Source: Candidatus Cloacimonas sp. 4484_140 | GTDB taxonomy: Bacteria; Cloacimonadota; Cloacimonadia; JGIOTU-2 | Direction of reading: 5' to 3' | DNA: 21,060 nt | Assembly: GCA_002049945.1 (NCBI GenBank) | Contig: MVCT01000001.1 | Coordinates: forward strand, 1 to 21,060 | Shown here: piece by piece, positions 8,324-15,737 of the stretch | How positions within the stretch are numbered: position 1 is the stretch's first letter | How the letters are laid out: each line of letters starts with the position of its first letter | Translations under genes and position numbers: made by a program | The notes under the pieces: generated by a model | What the model saw: the letters and a program-made list of their open reading frames with translations, nothing else | Database searches by the model: none | What the model was told of the DNA's origin: nothing

Positions 8324-8976
8324 AATAAGATCAGTCCTATTTGCACGAGCAGCAGAGCCGGTAATAGAAAATCGCAGGCATGAAAAGAGCATGTAAGTTC
8401 GCTATTGAAAAGTACTTCTGTAGTTGCTGAGCATCCATGCAATTTTTTTAGTGATCTGTTCACAATAAGAGGGAAAAGTTCTGATATCTCATTCAGCCCT
8501 ATCTTTCTTTTTATATGATACTTATATAATCTTATCGTGTGCGAATATTCATGATAAATAATTGGCAGAAATCGAATAATACCATAGAGAAAGAGGGTGG
8601 CAGAATTGCGTATTTTCAGCGGGATCATTTTATGGAATTGTGCCAGGAATGAGAAAGCAGAAGTTGATCTCAAAAGCACTACGGTATAGCTTATCATTAT
8701 TGCGACCGAACCAATGATCATTAGATCCTTCTGCCAGGGATTGCCAAATATATATCCCATAAGAAATATTGATAATAGAAGGGGAGATATACGCAAGAGC
8801 GTATTTGTAACGACGATAAGATTTCTTTGAGACATCATCAGAAACAAAGTCAAAATAATGAGTACAGAAATCAATAAAATATTATTATGGAAAAAGAAAA
8901 GAAAAACAATCTGTAAGATAACAAATAATATTTTAATGAGTGGATTAAGATGATCAAGCATTACAATTTTTGTCAT
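8320..8976 (-). CDS. EcfT/CbiQ-like transmembrane protein, without nearby ATPases
   Basis: This looks like the T (scaffold) subunit of an energy-coupling-factor vitamin or metal importer. Seen directly: LDHLNPLIKILF resembles the family start (DPRTKLL), then about five hydrophobic spans, then IRFLPIIYHEYSHTIRLYKYH, which matches the cytoplasmic helix that touches the ATPases (family pattern RFIPLL-E---R---AQ), and a last hydrophobic span at the C-terminus. The start is unresolved. An ORF from 9060 reads through palindromic repeat copy A and has no ribosome site. The ATG at 8976 lies inside that repeat, and another at 8961 gives MLDHLNPL. I give 8976, about 218 residues. Working ECF importers need two ATPases and an S subunit, and none is adjacent, so it must use subunits encoded elsewhere or be a relic. 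It is translationally coupled to truA. Confidence 0.65.
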   Translation of the reverse strand: MTKIVMLDHLNPLIKILFVILQIVFLFFFHNNILLISVLIILTLFLMMSQRNLIVVTNTLLRISPLLLSIFLMGYIFGNPWQKDLMIIGSVAIMISYTVVLLRSTSAFSFLAQFHKMIPLKIRNSATLFLYGIIRFLPIIYHEYSHTIRLYKYHIKRKIGLNEISELFPLIVNRSLKKLHGCSATTEVLFNSELTCSFHACDFLLPALLLVQIGLILL

Positions 8977-9001
8977 TCCCGAGCCCCATCGGGAATCCAG
9001 T
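8971..9001 (+). repeat. Palindromic repeat, copy A
   Basis: This copy is identical over 31 nt to copy C at 9504-9534. It holds an 8-bp perfect stem, ATTCCCGA (8975-8982) and TCGGGAAT (8989-8996), around the 6-nt loop GCCCCA. Outer bases TGTC and CCAGT extend the conserved unit beyond the stem. On the minus strand it ends in GGGAATGACA, so it contains a possible ATG for the EcfT-like gene. It starts 61 bp past the stop of the GIY-YIG gene. Confidence 0.85.
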
Positions 9002-9062
9002 ATTTCTCTTTTTGGAAACAGCTGCGATGAGTGTTTAATATGTGTTGTATAACTTTTCATCT

Positions 9063-9359
9063 TTATTCATCAAACCATTCTTTAGATAAATCTATCCATT
9101 CGGGATTTTCTTTTTCAATGAGTTCAAGTTTCCATTTTCTATTCCATTTCTTCAGTTGCTTCTCTTTTTGAATAGCACTTCTCACATCATTTGTCATTTC
9201 AAAGTGCACAAGTTTATCAACGCCATATTTTTTGGTAAAGCCATCAACGAGCTTATTTTTATGCTGATACATTCTGTTTTCAAGATTATTTGTGACTCCA
9301 ATATAGAGTGTACCATTTCTTTTGCTTGCTAAGATGTACACGAAATAATTTTTATCCAT
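9063..9359 (-). CDS. Single-domain GIY-YIG nuclease-like protein
   Basis: This 98-residue protein is one complete GIY-YIG domain of the small UPF0213/YhbQ-like type, with no DNA-binding domain attached. The two half-motifs are VYI (7-9) and YIG (19-21). The other expected catalytic positions are present: Tyr8, Tyr19, Arg29, His33 and Glu66 (in KEKQLKKW). The active site therefore looks intact. The C-terminal NPEWIDLSKEW block is usual for the subfamily. Its cellular role is not established; a DNA-nicking activity is inferred from the fold. Palindromic repeats stand on both sides: copy B only 27 bp upstream of the start and copy A 61 bp past the stop. That placement, with same-orientation copies A and C framing the gene, suggests the enzyme acts on, or moves with, the repeats. 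Confidence 0.9.
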   Translation of the reverse strand: MDKNYFVYILASKRNGTLYIGVTNNLENRMYQHKNKLVDGFTKKYGVDKLVHFEMTNDVRSAIQKEKQLKKWNRKWKLELIEKENPEWIDLSKEWFDE

Positions 9360-9385
9360 ATGATGAAACTAATCAATCGAATTTC

Positions 9386-9414
9386 CTGGATTCCCAATCA
9401 AGTTGAGAATGACA
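9386..9414 (-). repeat. Palindromic repeat, copy B (inverted, diverged)
   Basis: This 29-nt copy lies opposite to A and C. Read on the plus strand it starts CTGGATTCCC and ends GAATGACA, as the complement of A would. The middle differs, but the stem is mostly kept: ATTCCCAA against TTGAGAAT, with one mismatch in eight. It lies in the leader of the GIY-YIG gene, 27 bp upstream of its ATG. Confidence 0.7.
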
Positions 9415-9503
9415 ATAAGGAGTAAATTTAGAATTATGTTGCATTTTAAAAAACACTAATAAATGAAACTTGGGATTAATACATTTTTCAGAACAAAAGC
9501 ACA

Positions 9504-9534
9504 TGTCATTCCCGAGCCCCATCGGGAATCCAGT
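9504..9534 (+). repeat. Palindromic repeat, copy C
   Basis: Exact 31-nt match to copy A in the same direction. Its stem is 9508-9515 with 9522-9529. With copy B, 89 bp away and inverted, it forms a REPIN-like pair. The rest of the 9360-9633 spacer is AT-rich, and I see no gene in it. Confidence 0.85.
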
Positions 9535-9633
9535 TTTGATAGATCGAACTTTGCATATTTTTCATAAGAAACTATATTTTAACTCACAACTTCATAAATC
9601 TCAAATCATTAATTGATGTTCGATATTATGTAA

Positions 9634-11886
9634 TTATTTAGGAACATCCAGACTATCTTCTGGTTCATGAAAAATGACAATACTGTCTTCTTCAGTTGTG
9701 ATCTGAATGGAATCTATTATCGAAGTGGTATCTTGAATTGCAAATAATGAATCCTGAATAAAAGTGCTGTCCGGTACTACGATTGTAGAATCAATTATCA
9801 CTGTGGTATCTTCTTCTGTTTCAAAAGAAAGGAAATGTGTTCCATCAAAGTAATCAGAAACCTCGGTCTTCAATTCGTGTTGAGGATAATCTGTGAAAAG
9901 TTCTTCAAGATAGGGTCTGGCAGAAGTGGTGTCTTTGCTCTCTTTTACAAAGAGATAAGACTTCAAATATAATGCTTGCGGATAGACTTCTGTGGAATCA
10001 TAGACCGATAATATTGTATCTAAATATGAGTGGCTTTGCTCAAGCGTAACCAAATCAAAGTAAAAATCCAGCGCCTTATGCAAATACTGTTGGGCGTAGT
10101 GTTCTTCCGGATCTACAAGCTCAAAGGGTTCGTTATTGATAAGCTTTCTTCCGGCAATCGTATATTTTGAAGCGGGATAATCGGTCTCGAGAAGCAGGAA
10201 TATCTCTGAAGCTTTATCGGTATCCCGAAGTTTTTCCTGATAAGTCCATACCTTCATAAAAAGAACTTTTGCGATGATTTCTTTCTCAAATTCGCGAATA
10301 GTATTGTGAAGATTCTCTATTTTTACGAGAAGTTGCTGCTTGGCAGGGACGAGTACTTTCTCGGGTTCGGAAACTGTGCTGTCTGTCATCGTGGAATCAA
10401 TAAGAATACTGTCTGCAAAAATAGTATCGATAATAGATAATCCCCTGAGACTATCTGCAAGTGATAAATCCGGTATAACAATAGAGATCGAGTCATCTTC
10501 AATCTGAGTAATTGCGACAGTATCAATAGCTGCTGAAATAGAATCTTCGGTTACTGAAGCAGAATCTTCCACCTGAACCGGGATATCTAGTTCCAGAGAA
10601 TCTAAAATAAAGAGTGAGTCGTTCTCAATATCGATCGAGTCCGGTTCCGGATAGTACAGCATCATAATATTGGTGAGAGAATCAAGATCCTGCCTGAGTA
10701 GTGGAAGCCGCTTGATGATATTATCATACATCGCCAGAGCTGAGTCCGGCTGGTTCAGATCGAAATTATAATATTCAGCGAGCTGGAATTGGAACTCAAC
10801 GATCTGGCTTATCTGACTGGTGCTTTGAATAGTCTGATAGCTGATAAGTTCTTGGGCAATTTTCAATTTATTTTTTGTCTGTTTAACCATCTTTTCATCG
10901 AGGTGTTTTACGGTGACAGCATTGAATTTTTCCACAGCTTGTTCATAATCCTGCAGCACATCAAAATATATATTACCCCAGTAATAATTGATCTCCGAGA
11001 CGATCTTCTTCCCCTTGTTATCTTTGATGATCTTATCAAATAGGTCAAATGCTTTTTCCGTATTCCCGAGATGAGCTTCACAGATAGCTATGTACATTCT
11101 AATCTCAGGCAGTTTATCATAATCAATTTCAGTATCATTGAGAGTTTCAAAAACAAGGAGTGCTTCTTTGTATTTTTCAGTTTCTATAAATATTTTACCT
11201 ATGTAAAGTAGGGCATCCAGCCGGTATCTTTTGGTTGGTTTTTGCGCAAGCAGATTCCGGAAAGCAAGCTCTGCATTTCGATATTCGCCATTTTTGAACT
11301 CTATTTCAGCATAGAGGAACATTGCTTTGAGGTGAGGTTTTTTTTTCAGACCGGTATTCAGCAACTCAAGAATTGTTTTCTTTGCATCGTTATATTTATC
11401 CCGTTCAATATAATAATCTGAAAGATCAAAATATGCTTCAGTGCGAACTTCTTGAAATCTTGGATTAGTGAATATTGCTGAAAATTGTTTCATAGCTTCA
11501 TCGTATTCCTTCATTTCGAGATAGGTCTTTGCAAGATAGAGTTTTGCTATAGGATAGAGTTCGTATTTATTGTAATATTTCTCATATTCCTGAAATTTTC
11601 TGAGTGCTTTTATGTAGTTTTCCTGTTCGTAAAAACATTGTCCCATCAGCAGGATCGCATCATCGACCCATTTGTTCGTGGGATATTCCTGTATTATATA
11701 TGCACATTTGCCAATGGAAGTCTCAAATTTTGTCTGGATATTTGGCGATAGCTTACCGTTGTTTTTCTCTTTTGCATTCAGACCTTCTGCGTAGTATTTT
11801 CTCGCATTATAAAAGATATTATAATAGACACAACCTGCGAGCAGAAACAGGGCTGAAAAAATTAAGAGAAATGTGCGTGTTTTCAC
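9634..11886 (-). CDS. Large TPR lipoprotein with Asp/Ser/Thr/Ile-rich tracts
   Basis: This is a 750-residue envelope lipoprotein. The signal peptide ends in a clean lipobox, LLAGC with Cys19, so it is probably anchored in a membrane facing the periplasm or the surface. Residues after it (YYNIFYNARKYY) recall FCB-group TPR lipoproteins. TPR-like repeats fill about 50-400 (for example AKLYLAKTYLEMKEYDEAMKQF and LLYIGKIFIETEKYKEALLVF) and return at about 525-680. Two low-complexity tracts rich in Asp, Ser, Thr and Ile interrupt the fold, at about 410-505 and 690-745, with repeated units such as DSTMTDSTVSEP and IVVPDSTFIQDSLF. They are very acidic and could bind calcium or serve as flexible spacers; both ideas are inference. 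It follows the downstream ammonia-lyase by 9 bp and ends the likely operon. The function is unknown, probably scaffolding. Confidence 0.75.
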   Translation of the reverse strand: MKTRTFLLIFSALFLLAGCVYYNIFYNARKYYAEGLNAKEKNNGKLSPNIQTKFETSIGKCAYIIQEYPTNKWVDDAILLMGQCFYEQENYIKALRKFQEYEKYYNKYELYPIAKLYLAKTYLEMKEYDEAMKQFSAIFTNPRFQEVRTEAYFDLSDYYIERDKYNDAKKTILELLNTGLKKKPHLKAMFLYAEIEFKNGEYRNAELAFRNLLAQKPTKRYRLDALLYIGKIFIETEKYKEALLVFETLNDTEIDYDKLPEIRMYIAICEAHLGNTEKAFDLFDKIIKDNKGKKIVSEINYYWGNIYFDVLQDYEQAVEKFNAVTVKHLDEKMVKQTKNKLKIAQELISYQTIQSTSQISQIVEFQFQLAEYYNFDLNQPDSALAMYDNIIKRLPLLRQDLDSLTNIMMLYYPEPDSIDIENDSLFILDSLELDIPVQVEDSASVTEDSISAAIDTVAITQIEDDSISIVIPDLSLADSLRGLSIIDTIFADSILIDSTMTDSTVSEPEKVLVPAKQQLLVKIENLHNTIREFEKEIIAKVLFMKVWTYQEKLRDTDKASEIFLLLETDYPASKYTIAGRKLINNEPFELVDPEEHYAQQYLHKALDFYFDLVTLEQSHSYLDTILSVYDSTEVYPQALYLKSYLFVKESKDTTSARPYLEELFTDYPQHELKTEVSDYFDGTHFLSFETEEDTTVIIDSTIVVPDSTFIQDSLFAIQDTTSIIDSIQITTEEDSIVIFHEPEDSLDVPK

Positions 11887-11895
11887 TATTCGATA

Positions 11896-13425
11896 TTACT
11901 CTAAGCTACCAACTACACTTTCTACTTCTTCAAGGATTTCGCAGGATTTCACAAGCTCTTTCATCTTTGTGTGGTCTGGATAAAGAGGTCTGTCAATATC
12001 GAGGAAATCAACATATTTTCTTATGATTTCTTTTGCTTTTGTGACACCGGCGCCAAATTTGTATTCCTCTTCTCGGAAGTCAAGCGCCTGAGCTGCAGCC
12101 ATGAATTCAATACCAAGAATACCATAAGCATTATCCATGATCTGAAAATTCTTGATAGCAGTATTCATTCCCATAGAGACAAAATCTTCCTGATCGGCAG
12201 CAGCAGGGATGGACTGAACTGAAGCAGGAGCACAAAGAATTCTCTGTTCAACGATTTGCATATCAGCAGTGTATTGGCTTAGCATCAAGCCGGAGAACAT
12301 GCCGGCGCCTTTTGTAAGGAATGCAGGTAGTCCAACACTTAATGCCGGGTTGTTCAGTCTGTTCATGCGACGTTCGGACATTACAGAAACCATTGTGATC
12401 GCGGCGCTGATCATATCCATTGGAAGTGAAACCGGAGAGCCCTGGAAATTTGCACCGGAAAGTTGAATTTTTTTATCCGGGAAGAATACAGGATTATCAC
12501 CAACGCCGTTCAACTCTATCTCGACTTGTGAACGAGCATAGACAATTGCATCGTGAGCAGCGCCAATGACCTGCGGGGTGGAGCGCATGGAATAGGCATC
12601 CTGAACTTTACATTTTACTCTTCCTTCTGCAAGATCGCCACCTTTAACGAGCTTTTGAATTGATTTTGCACAACGGATTGCACCTTTGAATCCGCGGATC
12701 TCGTGAAGCAGAGGAGTGTAGGGCTTCATGTTTGCTTTTAGTGCTTCGAGTGACATTGCTGCTGCAATTTCTGCCTGCTTGAGCCATCGGTTTGCATCAT
12801 AAAGAAGTATTGCGCTCATCGCAGTTAAAAGATTTGAACCATTGATCGCAGAAAGCCCATCACGAGCTTTAAGTCCGGGAATTGGAATGCCTGCTCTGTC
12901 CATTGCCTCTTTACCATCAAGAAGTTCTCCCTGATAGTATGCTTTTCCCTCTCCAAGAAGAAGAAGCGCTATCTGTGACATTGGAGCAAGATCTCCACTT
13001 GCACCCACAGAACCTTTTTGGCAAACAAAGGGTGTCACGCCTTTATTCAACATTGCAGCAAGTGTAAGTGGAATTTCAGGACGGCAGCCGGAGTTACCTT
13101 TTACCAATACATTAATTCTGCTTGCCATGGCTCCACGCACATATTCAATAGGAGCAGGATCGCCAATTCCTGCAGCATGATTGTATATCAAATAACGCTG
13201 AAAATCTTCCATTTGATCGTCGGTGAGTACAACTTCAGAAAATTCACCGATACCTGTATTAACTCCATACATGATCTCGTGAGCTTTGATCTTTTCTTCC
13301 AGCATTGCACGGCATGCGTTGATGCGTTCGATACTTTCCTGAGGAATTTCAACTTTTTCATTTTCCCGAGCGATTTTCACGACCTTTTCAATAGTTAAAT
13401 CATATCCATTCAAAACAATTGCCAT
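11896..13425 (-). CDS. Aromatic amino acid ammonia-lyase (histidase family), divergent paralog
   Basis: This 509-residue MIO enzyme removes ammonia from an aromatic amino acid. The MIO-forming triad Ala142-Ser143-Gly144 sits in GSVGASGDLAPMSQ, at the numbering of classic histidase. His83 (NHAAGIGDP) and Glu413 (in QEDFVSMG) match the two residues that hold the imidazole ring in histidase. Several pocket-side positions differ from the usual pattern: NTGIGEF instead of NTGFG, NFQGSP instead of NFHGEP or NFHAEP, QEDF instead of QEDH, and INGSN instead of LNGT. It may be a histidase, or act on a related substrate; phenylalanine or tyrosine lyase is less likely because His83 and the Glu are kept. 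An AAGGAG site at 13432-13437 drives its start, 16 bp after the upstream lyase. Confidence 0.88.
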   Translation of the reverse strand: MAIVLNGYDLTIEKVVKIARENEKVEIPQESIERINACRAMLEEKIKAHEIMYGVNTGIGEFSEVVLTDDQMEDFQRYLIYNHAAGIGDPAPIEYVRGAMASRINVLVKGNSGCRPEIPLTLAAMLNKGVTPFVCQKGSVGASGDLAPMSQIALLLLGEGKAYYQGELLDGKEAMDRAGIPIPGLKARDGLSAINGSNLLTAMSAILLYDANRWLKQAEIAAAMSLEALKANMKPYTPLLHEIRGFKGAIRCAKSIQKLVKGGDLAEGRVKCKVQDAYSMRSTPQVIGAAHDAIVYARSQVEIELNGVGDNPVFFPDKKIQLSGANFQGSPVSLPMDMISAAITMVSVMSERRMNRLNNPALSVGLPAFLTKGAGMFSGLMLSQYTADMQIVEQRILCAPASVQSIPAAADQEDFVSMGMNTAIKNFQIMDNAYGILGIEFMAAAQALDFREEEYKFGAGVTKAKEIIRKYVDFLDIDRPLYPDHTKMKELVKSCEILEEVESVVGSLE

Positions 13426-13441
13426 GGTAAGCTCCTTTATA

Positions 13442-15028
13442 TTATAATTCGGTTGTTATTAATCGAAGTGTCTTTTCTATGTCAATATATGCGACTTTAT
13501 CGCGGTCCCAGAAATCCACTCCTGCATTGCGAAGTTTGCTATAGATGCCATAGGTTTTTTTTCCAAAAGTATGTTCGGGAGTTTCATTCACAAAATCAGG
13601 ATCGATGCGAAGACGCAGATCCAATGCCTGGCATGCAGTGATATATTCGATGGCAATTATCTTGCGTACATTTTCCAGAATTTCTCTGAACTGACGTGCA
13701 GCGATAGTGCCCATGGATACGTGATCTTCGACATCTTCACTTGTAGGAATGGAATCTACGCTCGCAGGATGTGCAAGTACTTTATTTTCCGAAACCAAAG
13801 CAGCAGCAGTATATTGGAGGATCATTATCCCGCTTTGCAATCCGGGCTCTGTTGTGAGCATGCTGGGCAGCCCATGACTCAGAAATTGGGATGTAAGCTT
13901 AAATATCCTTCTTTCAGAAATATTTCCAAGTTCAGCAATAGTAATTTTTAAAAAATCGCACACCTGCGCAATAGGTTCTCCGTGGAAATTTCCTCCGGAA
14001 AATGCCTTGATCGGTTTGTCTGCTTCAGGAATTATAAGTGGATTATCAGTAACTGCATTTGCTTCACGCTCAATGATATTCGCAGCAAAATCGAGTGTTT
14101 CTTTTATCGGACCGACAACTTGTGGAAAACAACGTAGAGAGTAGCTGTCCTGTACCTCTGATTTTCTGGAATCGATGAGCTTGCTGCCTTGAATGTATTG
14201 CATGACTTTTTTTGCGATCTCGATCTGACCTTTTTGCCTGCGCAGTTCATGAATTTTTGGTTGGAACGCATCAGATACGCCGCGCAATCCTTCCAGAGAT
14301 GCAGTAAAAATTTTTATCGCATTTTTCAGCAGGACTTGTGCATCGACAAGAGCTAATGCAGCGATCGCAGTCATGACATTTGTGCCGTTGTTTAGTGCCA
14401 GTCCTTCTTTAGCGTCGAGCACAACACGTTCGATACCTGCCCCGTGCATTGCTTTCAAACCGGAAATGGTCTTTATAGTATAGTTGTCACGGTCAGTATT
14501 TTCTTCGATAATTACTCTTCCGCTATATTCTTCCAATTCTTGATCTTCCCCACGAGAAAGCACAAGCATAATATGAGATATTGGTGCAAGATCACCGCTT
14601 GCGCCCACAGAACCTTGAGCTGGCACTGCAGGATGAACGCCTTTGTTCAGCATTTCTATGAGTGTTTCGAGTGTTTTCAATTTGATGCCTGAGTAACCGC
14701 TTGCAAGTGAATTGATCCTCAGCAGCATACTTGCTCTCACGACTTTGACCGGAAGATAATTTCCCACACCCGTGGAATGGCTGATGATCAAATTTCGTTG
14801 TAATTCTTTTAATTTTTCAGGAGCAATTAGTTTGTCTTTGAAAGCCCCAAAGCCGGTATTAACTCCATACACAACCTGATTGTTTTTGATAATATTATCT
14901 ACACATGCGCGACACTCTTGTATCTTCTTCTTTGCTTCCTCAGTGAGAACAACCTTTGCTTTTTGTTCAGCTACTGTGTAAACTTGTTTAAGGGTTAAGG
15001 AAGTTCCATCAATGAAAATTGTTTCCAT
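13442..15028 (-). CDS. hutH: Histidine ammonia-lyase
   Basis: HutH converts L-histidine to trans-urocanate and ammonia, the first step of histidine catabolism. From the ATG at 15028 it is 528 residues. The MIO triad is Ala143-Ser144-Gly145 in GSVGASGDLAPISH. His84 (ISHSTGVG) and Glu434 (VEDHVSMG) match the histidine-pocket residues, and NTGFGAF, NFHGEP and QDSYSLRCFPQV follow the family closely. Val replaces the usual Gln before Glu434. I chose 15028 because METIFIDGTSLTL matches the family start. The longer frame from 15079 would add 17 residues overlapping the upstream gene. It starts 1 nt after that gene's stop. A second lyase follows after 16 bp. The later pathway genes hutU and hutI are not in this window. 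Confidence 0.9.
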   Translation of the reverse strand: METIFIDGTSLTLKQVYTVAEQKAKVVLTEEAKKKIQECRACVDNIIKNNQVVYGVNTGFGAFKDKLIAPEKLKELQRNLIISHSTGVGNYLPVKVVRASMLLRINSLASGYSGIKLKTLETLIEMLNKGVHPAVPAQGSVGASGDLAPISHIMLVLSRGEDQELEEYSGRVIIEENTDRDNYTIKTISGLKAMHGAGIERVVLDAKEGLALNNGTNVMTAIAALALVDAQVLLKNAIKIFTASLEGLRGVSDAFQPKIHELRRQKGQIEIAKKVMQYIQGSKLIDSRKSEVQDSYSLRCFPQVVGPIKETLDFAANIIEREANAVTDNPLIIPEADKPIKAFSGGNFHGEPIAQVCDFLKITIAELGNISERRIFKLTSQFLSHGLPSMLTTEPGLQSGIMILQYTAAALVSENKVLAHPASVDSIPTSEDVEDHVSMGTIAARQFREILENVRKIIAIEYITACQALDLRLRIDPDFVNETPEHTFGKKTYGIYSKLRNAGVDFWDRDKVAYIDIEKTLRLITTEL

Positions 15029-15029
15029 A

Positions 15030-15737
15030 TCAAAATCGTTTTTCAAGAGATAATGAAAAGCGCTGAAGTATGTGATCATAACCGCAATTCAGAGAGACAG
15101 TATTTTCCTTTGTGATCCCTTTATTATAGAGATGCACAGAATGAACTGCCTTGACCATGCTGACAAGCCGGTTCACAAGCATTCCCGCAATGGTGAATTT
15201 TGAAATAATATTATATTTGTTCTTCTCACGCCGAAGTTCACCGTATTTATACCATACATCTTTTGAACCCCAATCCCAAGCTTCATTTCCAACGTAGAGA
15301 TATTCTTCAAGGAATTGATCGTAATCTTCTTGAGTCCAAGGTTCTTCAAAGTTATAAAATCCATATAATGCATTTCTTGCATACAAGTATACATGGTTAT
15401 TGTATTCGTCGCTTGTATAATAATCCTGAAGAAGCGTATAATACAGATCATCTGCTTCAGCAACATGGGTGTTTGAGTATGCGAGAGCATATTTTTTATA
15501 ATCGTTCTCAGCCCATCTTGCATGTTGAAGTAAACCAAAATATCCCAACCATAGCAGTGTTTCGGTTGCAAGACTTGCCACTCCAGAAGCTGTATTTTTT
15601 GCGTATAACTCACCAGTACCGGGAACTGCAAAGGACATCAGCGCAGCCAGAGCTTTTGATTTTGGCTTTTCTGCATGAAGTATAGAAGAGCTTAACAATA
15701 TGAGAATAAGGATGATGATTAAAAATTTATATTTCAT
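15030..15737 (-). CDS. Small membrane-associated protein, DUF5683-like
   Basis: This 235-residue protein has a signal peptide or N-terminal anchor (MKYKFLIIILILILLSSSILHA). The segment MSFAVPGTGELYAKNTASG follows, then a hydrophobic stretch (LATETLLWLGYFGLL). This pattern of Pro-Gly-X-Gly before a membrane span, then an aromatic-rich region with many Tyr and Trp, resembles DUF5683-type proteins of the FCB group. I cannot confirm the family. The middle (about 85-160) is rich in Tyr, Asp and Glu. The start overlaps the end of the M6 protease gene by 4 nt and the stop is 1 nt before hutH, so it belongs to the same transcript. The function is unknown. Confidence 0.65.
   Translation of the reverse strand: MKYKFLIIILILILLSSSILHAEKPKSKALAALMSFAVPGTGELYAKNTASGVASLATETLLWLGYFGLLQHARWAENDYKKYALAYSNTHVAEADDLYYTLLQDYYTSDEYNNHVYLYARNALYGFYNFEEPWTQEDYDQFLEEYLYVGNEAWDWGSKDVWYKYGELRREKNKYNIISKFTIAGMLVNRLVSMVKAVHSVHLYNKGITKENTVSLNCGYDHILQRFSLSLEKRF

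Larger units (their letters stand above)
8971..9534. mobile_element. Candidate repeat-bounded unit carrying a GIY-YIG gene
   Basis: The GIY-YIG gene lies between two identical 31-nt direct repeats, copy A and copy C, 564 bp end to end. A third, inverted and diverged copy B lies between the gene and copy C. The layout is visible in the sequence. That the unit is or was mobile is inference from the likeness to REP/RAYT pairs. I see no target-site duplication outside the repeats. Confidence 0.35.

Noticed and set aside
8323..8392. Longer N-terminus of TruA starting at 8392
   Set aside because: The extra 23 residues lie inside the EcfT-like gene and do not match the TruA family. The family start motif begins right after the ATG at 8323.
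15029..15079. Longer N-terminus of the upstream lyase
   Set aside because: It overlaps the upstream coding end, and METIFIDGTSLTL at 15028 is the normal histidase start.
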